Translations under genes and position numbers: made by a program | From: Deltaproteobacteria bacterium | GTDB lineage: Bacteria > Desulfobacterota > Desulfobacteria > Desulfobacterales > C00003060 | Direction of reading: 5' to 3' | NCBI GenBank assembly: GCA_019307135.1 | Contig: JAFDKF010000011.1 | Span: forward strand, 1-62,817 | DNA length: 62,817 nt | Part shown: piece by piece, positions 57,955-62,817 of the stretch | How positions within the stretch are numbered: position 1 is the stretch's first letter | Layout of the letters: each line of letters opens with the position of its first letter | The notes under the pieces: generated by a model | What the model was told of the DNA's origin: nothing | Databases searched by the model: none | The model's input: the letters and a program-made list of their open reading frames with translations, nothing else

Positions 57955-59202
57955 ATGAAAATACTATACCTTGCACATCGCATCCCCTACCCGCCCAATA
58001 AAGGGGACAAGATTCGCTCATTCAATGAGATCAAATACCTTTCATCCTCCCATGAGATCCACCTGGCGTGCCTGGCTGATAATCCTGCTGATCTTAAGCA
58101 TGCGAACGATCTGAACCAGTATTGTAAGAAGGTGTATGTGGCGCCACTTAATAAAACCATTGCTAAAGCAAAAAGTCTCACTTCTCTATTTCATGACAGG
58201 CCTTTGTCGGTTGCCTATTTCTATTCAAATTCACTCCAGACTGTGATCAACCAGTGGCTTTCTGGCAATTCATATGACGCCATCATCTGCTTCTCCTCAC
58301 CAATGGCCGAATATCTTCTCCGCTCCCCAACACTAAGATATCGATTTAGCTTACGCCATGTCCCATACCCCATGCGCCATGCGCCTCGCTTAATCATGGA
58401 TTTCTGCGATCTGGACTCTGACAAATGGCTGCAATATTCCCAGCGCAGTCGGTTTCCTCTCAATTTGGTTTACAGGGTCGAACACAAGCGCCTGTTCAAA
58501 TACGAAAAGCGCATCAATCAGTTATTCAATCATTCTGTTTTTGTTTCCCGCAATGAAGCCGACCTATTCTCAAGGCTATCCCCTGAAGCCAAAAACATCT
58601 CCGTCATCCCCAACGGTGTCGACTACAACCACTTTTCTCCTCAAGCCTCGGGCCTTGAGCCTTTAGCCTTGAGCCGCAAAACGCCTGTTTTGCTCTTCAC
58701 CGGCGCCATGGACTACCATGCCAATATTGAAGGAGTAACATGGTTTTCGGACTCCATCTTTCCCAGGGTCAAAAAAGAGGTCCGGGCCGCACAATTCTAT
58801 ATTGTCGGCAGTAACCCACATCCCAGGGTAAAGAGTTTGGATAATGGAGCCGGCATCATGGTAACCGGGTTCGTCCAAGACACACGACCCTATTACCAGG
58901 CAGCAGGTGTTTGTGTCATCCCTCTTCGCCTGGCACGGGGAGTGCAAAACAAGGTTTTAGAGGCCATGGCCATGGGAAAAGCAGTGGTAACCACCTCCAA
59001 AGCCATTGAAGGAATCCAGGCGCTGCGCGAAGAACACGTCCTCGTGGCAAATAACCCGGAGGATTTCTCCGGGGCGGTTTTGATGTTGTTAAACCATGAG
59101 GCGCGAAGAAATCGGCTTGGCGCCATGGCACGTGAGTTCGTCATGAAAAATCACCACTGGCCCACCAACATGAAAAAACTTGAGGCTCTTTTGCAAGCAT
59201 GA
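57955..59202 (+). CDS. GT4 glycosyltransferase of the exosortase locus (Stp1-like)
   Basis: Retaining GT-B transferase likely adding a sugar to the lipid-linked repeat unit. 415 residues from the ATG at 57955: KILYLAHRIPYPPNKGDKIR, RLIMDFCDLDSDKW, SVIPNGVDYNHF, GAMDYHANIEGVTWF and the donor-site end ARGVQNKVLEAMAMGKAVV. Two patches, about residues 124-145 (PTLRYRFSLRHVPYPMRHAP) and 230-242 (QASGLEPLALSRK), are low-complexity and read from CCATGCG and GCCTTGAG word repeats. The 27 codons upstream are family E and rejected. Confidence 0.9.
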   Translation: MKILYLAHRIPYPPNKGDKIRSFNEIKYLSSSHEIHLACLADNPADLKHANDLNQYCKKVYVAPLNKTIAKAKSLTSLFHDRPLSVAYFYSNSLQTVINQWLSGNSYDAIICFSSPMAEYLLRSPTLRYRFSLRHVPYPMRHAPRLIMDFCDLDSDKWLQYSQRSRFPLNLVYRVEHKRLFKYEKRINQLFNHSVFVSRNEADLFSRLSPEAKNISVIPNGVDYNHFSPQASGLEPLALSRKTPVLLFTGAMDYHANIEGVTWFSDSIFPRVKKEVRAAQFYIVGSNPHPRVKSLDNGAGIMVTGFVQDTRPYYQAAGVCVIPLRLARGVQNKVLEAMAMGKAVVTTSKAIEGIQALREEHVLVANNPEDFSGAVLMLLNHEARRNRLGAMAREFVMKNHHWPTNMKKLEALLQA

Positions 59203-59260
59203 TAAATGTGTTATTCAAACTCCAATCCTGCAAATTAAAACTGAGACGCCCCAGCATAAA

Positions 59261-59680
59261 ATGAAATACTATCTATCGGCCGAACAGAAGACCCTTATTT
59301 CAAAAAAGATTTCATCCTATTTGAATGACCAATATCACAATATTACGTTCGCTTATCTGTTTGGTTCTTTTGTCACTGAGGAAAGGTTCAATGATATCGA
59401 CGTTGCCGTGTTCATAGAGAACAGTGATGTGAAGATCCTGGAATTTGAACTAGATCTTGAAAACGAACTTGAGAAGGTGGTTAGAGTTCGGATTGACGTG
59501 CGAGTTATCAATGGTGCCCCTTTAGCGTTTTGTCAAAATGTCATCCGAAGTGGCTAGGTCATAGTAGACAGGGAACCAAACTTGCGGGCCGACTTTGAAG
59601 GGAGGACTCTGAAACAATACTTCGACTTTTCACCCTTTCGGCGTCGCTATCTTGCAGAGGTTGAAAATGCCCCTTTTTGA
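59261..59680 (+). pseudogene. MntA-type nucleotidyltransferase antitoxin with in-frame stop
   Basis: Minimal nucleotidyltransferase (GSFVTEERFNDIDVAVFI with GS and D-D motif) of the HepT/MntA pair, which AMPylates its toxin. The frame reads to RSG, meets TAG at 59555, then continues in the same frame with VIVDREPNLRADFEG and FDFSPFRRRYLAEVEN to TGA at 59678, overlapping the hepT start. So one nonsense codon removes the last 40 residues. The truncated 98-residue piece keeps the catalytic motif. Confidence 0.82.
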
Positions 59681-60054
59681 TCACGAAAAGATGACCACGC
59701 TGGTTTCTGAGCTAAGAAATAGCGTAAGCCGTCTCCGACTGCTCAGCAAATTACCAGAAGATGAATTTCTTAGGGCTTGGTCAAAAATAACTTGGCAGAA
59801 TTGGCGCTCAGATTTGGGTTAAATTTGGCCGATCCGATTGAGCAAAGCCGCAGTAATAGCAGGCTATTTCGAGGATTTTGCGAATGAGGATCGGTCAAAG
59901 ATGGCCTGAAGCTGAGATGCCAAAATGGCAAGTTATTTTTGACCAAGCCCTTAACGACCCAGACAAGATCGGAAGCGCAAAATATCATTTTATCGTTGCC
60001 ATCGAATCAGCCATTGATATGTGCAATGAAGTGACAGCGACGTGCCTCAGATGA
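59667..60054 (+). pseudogene. HepT-type HEPN toxin, interrupted by a MITE and truncated
   Basis: The frame starts MPLFDHEKMTTLVSELRNSV and continues RLRLLSKLPEDEFL, is broken by the 178-bp element, then resumes NDPDKIGSAKYHFIVAIESA-IDMCNE. Removing the insertion and one TTA restores the frame exactly. After CNE the family sequence, including the HEPN RXXXXH catalytic motif, is missing; the frame ends TCLR-stop over the PIN-gene start. The toxin must be inactive. Confidence 0.8.
59770..59953. mobile_element. 178 bp MITE with TTA target duplication
   Basis: The element runs from GGGCTTGGTCAAAAATAACT (59773) to its reverse complement ending at 59950; the terminal inverted repeats are 22 bp and perfect, continuing imperfectly inwards. 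TTA flanks it on both sides (59770-59772, 59951-59953), a 3-bp target duplication as produced by some IS5-group transposases. No transposase frame, so it is non-autonomous. Confidence 0.93.
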
Positions 60055-60506
60055 AAACTAAAACAAAGTCTATTTACCTTGATGTATGTGCATTGAGCCG
60101 ACCATTTGACGATCAGGCATTCTTGAGAATAAGACTCGAAACAGAAGCGGTAAACCTCATATTATCAACTATAAAGGCGGGACAATATAGGTTAGTAGTG
60201 TCGCCGGTTCACAGGGAAGAAATCAAGGCGATTTCTGAGGCTTTTGAGCGAATAGAGCTGGAAGCGCGACTTGCAACGCTGGGACAATCAATCAAGGCAG
60301 ACATACCTGCTGTAAGGAGACGAGCCGAAAAGCTGATTGACCTGAACTTCGGAGTGGCTGACGCTGCACACGTTGCCTTTGCAGAACAATGTGGAGCAGA
60401 ATTTGTAAGTTGCGACGACGCACTCGCTAGAAAATGCTCGAAGCACAAAATAGACATATGGTGTGGCAATCCTGTTGCCTTTTGTGAAAAGGAGGGACTA
60501 CGGTGA
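60051..60506 (+). CDS. PIN-domain ribonuclease toxin
   Basis: 151 residues from the ATG overlapping the hepT remnant stop: IYLDVCALSRPFDDQ with the first acidic residue, VSPVHREEIKAI with the second, and GVADAAHVAFAEQCGAEFVS-CDDALARK with the C-terminal acidic set. Such proteins act as endoribonuclease toxins. The partner gene overlaps by four bases (GTGA) downstream. Confidence 0.88.
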   Translation: MKTKTKSIYLDVCALSRPFDDQAFLRIRLETEAVNLILSTIKAGQYRLVVSPVHREEIKAISEAFERIELEARLATLGQSIKADIPAVRRRAEKLIDLNFGVADAAHVAFAEQCGAEFVSCDDALARKCSKHKIDIWCGNPVAFCEKEGLR

Positions 60507-60715
60507 GAACCGTAAAATACATGGACGAAGAGATAATGGTAAAAAAGGGCATCAAAGCGCTTATTAAGGAATTGGGGCCTATGGAAGCCATTCGGTTCAT
60601 AAACATGCCGAGAAGGAAGAGATTAGAAAGCGTCAGAAGGCATAGAGAATGGCAAAAACACCTGGACAAAGAAAGATTCCTGGATCAGGTATTCGGTGGA
60701 GGCCAGCGTACCTAG
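60503..60715 (+). CDS. partner/antitoxin of the PIN toxin
   Basis: 70 residues from a GTG: VKKGIKALIKELGPMEAIRF, then INMPRRKRLESVRRHREWQK. It is basic and helical; its fixed position after a PIN gene with GTGA overlap marks it as the antitoxin, in toxin-first order. The fold is not obvious. Confidence 0.75.
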   Translation: MRTVKYMDEEIMVKKGIKALIKELGPMEAIRFINMPRRKRLESVRRHREWQKHLDKERFLDQVFGGGQRT

Positions 60716-60968
60716 TTTCGATAACTCCGCTAGCCTGAAATCCACGGTTTGGATTTTGGCGCGTTCCCTTTCAACAAGTGAAGCCCCGCTTTGCCGATCC
60801 CTGAAACCTGATCCCCGATGTTGCAACATCTCGAACGACCTTCAGCTTTGAGCTCTCAGCTTTGAGCTCTCTATGCTCACTGCCATTTGCGCTCTGCTCT
60901 TTGCTCCATGCACTTTACACGGGGAAGGTCGGGTGGTTCGATTCCCCCTCCGTCTACCAAAAGAAGTG
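60716..60968. other. gap with GAGCTCTCAGCTTT words and a tRNA 3'-end-like piece
   Basis: 60840-60890 repeats AGCTTTGAGCTCTCAGCTTT. 60927-60959 reads GGTCGGGTGGTTCGATTCCC-CCTCCGTCTACCA, which looks like the T-arm, acceptor strand and CCA of a tRNA. The T stem has one mismatch and no 5' half is present, so it is a fragment, not a gene. Confidence 0.5.
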
Positions 60969-60969
60969 A

Positions 60970-61066
60970 CCAGACAGGATTCACGGGATAGTCTCATCAC
61001 TTTCATCCGGAAAGTGATGAAGTAAAGAATAATCCGTCAAATCCTGTAAATCCTGTCGTACTCTAA
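60970..61066 (+). repeat. family E element, hairpin 1 absent
   Basis: GACAGGATTCACGGGAT, hairpin 2 TCATCACTTTC/GAAAGTGATGA and tail AATCCTGTAAATCCTGTC, ending just before the next ATG. Confidence 0.88.
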
Positions 61067-61068
61067 CA

Positions 61069-62364
61069 ATGAAAATTCTTCACATCCTCGACCACAGCCT
61101 CCCGCTCCATAGCGGCTACACCTTCCGCAGCCAGAACATTTTTCGCGAGCAGCGAAAAAGAGGCTGGCAGCCGATAGTTGTCACCTCGCCCAAACATGAA
61201 GAAAGCTGGAAAAGCCCGTGGCAAAAAGAAGAACAGATCGAAGGATTCCGTTACTACCGGACAGGACCGGTGTCTCACAACGGCCTTCCCTTTGAAGCAG
61301 AAATCCGGCTCATGGCTGCTCTTGGTAGACAAGTTATGGAGGTAGCAAAACTCGAAAAGCCAGACATTTTGCATGCTCACTCCCCTGTTCTGAACGCAGT
61401 TCCCGCCATTTGGGTGGGGCGCAAGCTCAAAATCCCCGTGGTTTACGAAATCCGGGCCTTCTGGGAAGATGCCGGAGTGGATCATGGCACTTACACTCAA
61501 GACTCTCCAAAATACCGACTTGTCAGGTCGATTGAAACCTGGGTTTGCCGCCAAGCCGATCATGTGACCGTCCTGTGCGACGGGCTAAAGCAAGACCTTA
61601 CTAAGAGAGGTATTCCCGCCAACAAGATATCGATAGTACATAACGGCGTTAGCCCGGATGATTTCGCGCACAGTCAGCCTGATGCCGAGCTTGCAAAGGC
61701 CTGGAACCTTGACGGCAAAAAAGTAATTGGCTTTATCGGCTCCTTCTACCGGTACGAAGGCCTGGACCTCCTAATTGAAGCATTTGCGCGTCTCGCAGCA
61801 AAAAGGTCCGACATAGCCCTTTTGCTTGTGGGCGGAGGCGAAATGGAAGAGGAGCTGAGGAACCAAATTAAACGCTTGGGTCTATCTGTAGATTCCCGGA
61901 TAGATAATCTTAGTGCGATGTGCAACCAAAATCCAAAATCCAAAATCCAAAATCCAAAATACTATAATCGTGTCCTCATGCCCGGCCGCATCCCACATGA
62001 TCGTATTCCCAGAGTATATGCCTTAATCGACATTCTCGCCTACCCTAGATATTCCATACGCCTGACCGAGCTGGTAACACCCCTAAAGCCCCTTGAAGCC
62101 ATGGCCATGGGCAAAGCCTTGGTTGCAAGCGACGTGGGCGGTCATCAGGAATTGATCCAGCATGGCGAAACGGGGCTCCTGTTTCCGGCAGGCGATTCGG
62201 AAGCTCTTGCTATAGCGCTTGAGGAGTTGCTGACTGACGATGACTTGCGCCATCGGCTGCAATCCGAAAGCGCCGCTTGGGTGCAAAAGCACCACACGTG
62301 GGAAAAAACCACTTCGGTTTACCACGAAATGTACGCCAAAGCGCTCGCACTCTATGGTGCATAG
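61069..62364 (+). CDS. GT4 glycosyltransferase of the exosortase locus (Daro_2409/Stp3-like)
   Basis: GT-B glycosyltransferase; 431 residues beginning KILHILDHSLPLHSGYTFRS, the mark of an exosortase-associated family. Also ILHAHSPVLNAVPAIWVGRK, VVYEIRAFWEDAGVDHG, VGGGEMEEELRNQIKRLG and the donor-binding LVTPLKPLEAMAMGKALVAS. Around residues 275-299 the sequence NQNPKSKIQNPKYYN is encoded by CCAAAAT x5 and has no counterpart in the fold. It probably builds the polymer repeat. Confidence 0.92.
   Translation: MKILHILDHSLPLHSGYTFRSQNIFREQRKRGWQPIVVTSPKHEESWKSPWQKEEQIEGFRYYRTGPVSHNGLPFEAEIRLMAALGRQVMEVAKLEKPDILHAHSPVLNAVPAIWVGRKLKIPVVYEIRAFWEDAGVDHGTYTQDSPKYRLVRSIETWVCRQADHVTVLCDGLKQDLTKRGIPANKISIVHNGVSPDDFAHSQPDAELAKAWNLDGKKVIGFIGSFYRYEGLDLLIEAFARLAAKRSDIALLLVGGGEMEEELRNQIKRLGLSVDSRIDNLSAMCNQNPKSKIQNPKYYNRVLMPGRIPHDRIPRVYALIDILAYPRYSIRLTELVTPLKPLEAMAMGKALVASDVGGHQELIQHGETGLLFPAGDSEALAIALEELLTDDDLRHRLQSESAAWVQKHHTWEKTTSVYHEMYAKALALYGA
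61926..61960. repeat. heptanucleotide array CCAAAAT x5 inside a coding region
   Basis: Five perfect tandem units, 35 bases. Combined with neighbouring low-complexity codons the frame is kept. Confidence 0.95.
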
Positions 62365-62486
62365 ACAGGATTTACAGGATCTACACGATCTTTTCTCAGT
62401 TTCCGCTGAAGGCGGATTGCATTTCATCACTTTCATCTGGAAAGTGATGAAGGAATAATCCAATAAGTCCTGTTAATCCTGTCTAA
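62365..62486 (+). repeat. complete family E element (best copy)
   Basis: Outer arms GACAGGATTTACAGGAT and GTTAATCCTGTC; hairpin 1 TCCGC-TGAAG-GCGGA; hairpin 2 TTTCATCACTTTC-ATCTG-GAAAGTGATGAA; tail CCTGTCTAA. 122 bp. Confidence 0.92.
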
Positions 62487-62515
62487 AAATAGGTTACAAA
62501 TAAAGGACGACCCGG

Positions 62516-62725
62516 ATGAAAAACATAGCAAAGAAAAACAACGTCACGTGGTTCAATGGATATGTCTCTCGCAAAAACCGCGAAAACTTGCATGGTCACA
62601 AAGGAGCGGTCATTTGGTTCACGGGCCTATCGGCTTCTGGAAAATCAACCATAGCTCACCTTGTCGAAAAAGAACTGCATCGGCAGGGCTGTTCTACCTA
62701 TGCTTTTGACGGAGATAATCCCTAA
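62516..62725 (+). pseudogene. cysC: adenylylsulfate kinase, 5' part, interrupted
   Basis: APS kinase makes PAPS from APS and ATP. The frame has AAAGGA upstream, KNVTWFNGYVSR-like opening, GHKGAVIWFTGLSASGKSTI with the P-loop, and TYAFDGDN, where the family continues VRHGLN. Here the codons are CCC TAA, and the DNA turns into a palindromic element reaching the window edge. Sixty-nine residues without the active-site half cannot be functional, unless the 3' part is rescued outside the window. Confidence 0.8.
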
Positions 62726-62817
62726 CGTTGCAAAAGTCGAGGATGCTGCAGATGCAAGGCGTCAAGGGTGAGGCTGTAGTAATTTACGCCGAACCCTTGA
62801 CAACGCAGCAGATGCGG
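62722..62817. repeat. left part of a palindromic element inserted in cysC
   Basis: AACGTTGCAAAAGTCGAGG, then GCGTCAAGGGT...ACCCTTGACAACGC enclosing GGCTGTAGTAATTTACGCC. It resembles the block nested in the TIR element at 37492-37610. The right end is beyond the window. Confidence 0.7.

Noticed and set aside
60927..60959. Functional tRNA or tmRNA gene
   Set aside because: Only the 3' part is present, with a T-stem mismatch; no D-arm, anticodon arm or tag sequence upstream.
51365..62486. Family E elements as integron attC sites between gene cassettes
   Set aside because: They lie upstream rather than downstream of genes, lack consistent RYYYAAC/GTRRRRY ends, and no integrase is present.

Overview
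The window is a chromosomal segment from a Gram-negative bacterium, most likely an anaerobic Desulfobacterota (deltaproteobacterial) lineage. Pointers are the 5' half of a 16S rRNA gene, an ATP synthase operon with paired b and b' subunits, a sodium-pump decarboxylase beta subunit, many TTG/GTG starts, and an exosortase (PEP-CTERM type) polysaccharide locus. The taxon is inferred from gene content, not from a search.

Positions 1-18,000 are mostly minus-strand housekeeping genes: 16S rRNA with a near-consensus promoter, tyrS, rny, a 6S RNA candidate, zapA, a ZapB-like coiled-coil gene, a glmU remnant, the F1Fo operon atpF'-F-H-A-G-D-C, then the elongasome cluster mreB-mreC-mreD-mrdA-rodA with a bactofilin. 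Positions 18,000-38,000 are mainly plus strand: a GT2 glycosyltransferase, a Na/Ca exchanger, rng, oadB/oadG-like genes, a UMF1-type transporter (minus), an unknown membrane protein, purB, yajC-secD-secF, cpoB/ybgF, dprA, topA and a small minus-strand DRR-repeat protein.

Positions 38,700-62,817 form an exopolysaccharide/exosortase locus. It holds a stand-alone receiver, two sigma-54 activators without receiver domains, a polyprenyl sugar-phosphate transferase, a Wza-like export lipoprotein behind a near-consensus sigma-54 promoter, a Wzz-like chain-length protein, a CpsD-like tyrosine kinase, a beta-barrel protein, a polysaccharide deacetylase, WecB, EpsI, the exosortase, a FemAB-like protein, VanZ, two glycosyltransferases and a broken cysC. 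Toxin-antitoxin modules, one intact, one PIN pair and one decayed HepT/MntA pair, sit among them. No obvious PEP-CTERM substrate is encoded here.

The most unusual property is the intergenic DNA. Nearly every gap holds a palindromic element. Several families consist of 7-9 bp words repeated in tandem on one arm and answered by their reverse complement on the other; the words differ from site to site while the architecture is the same. A second family of about 120 bp has two internal hairpins whose stems change together between copies. It lies directly upstream of, and co-oriented with, many start codons of the exosortase locus, and has entered the deacetylase gene twice without breaking the frame. 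Other repeats supply start-proximal leaders, stop codons and peptide insertions. A 178 bp MITE with a TTA target duplication interrupts hepT, and short relics show that copies of a regulator gene and a sugar-transferase gene have been lost.
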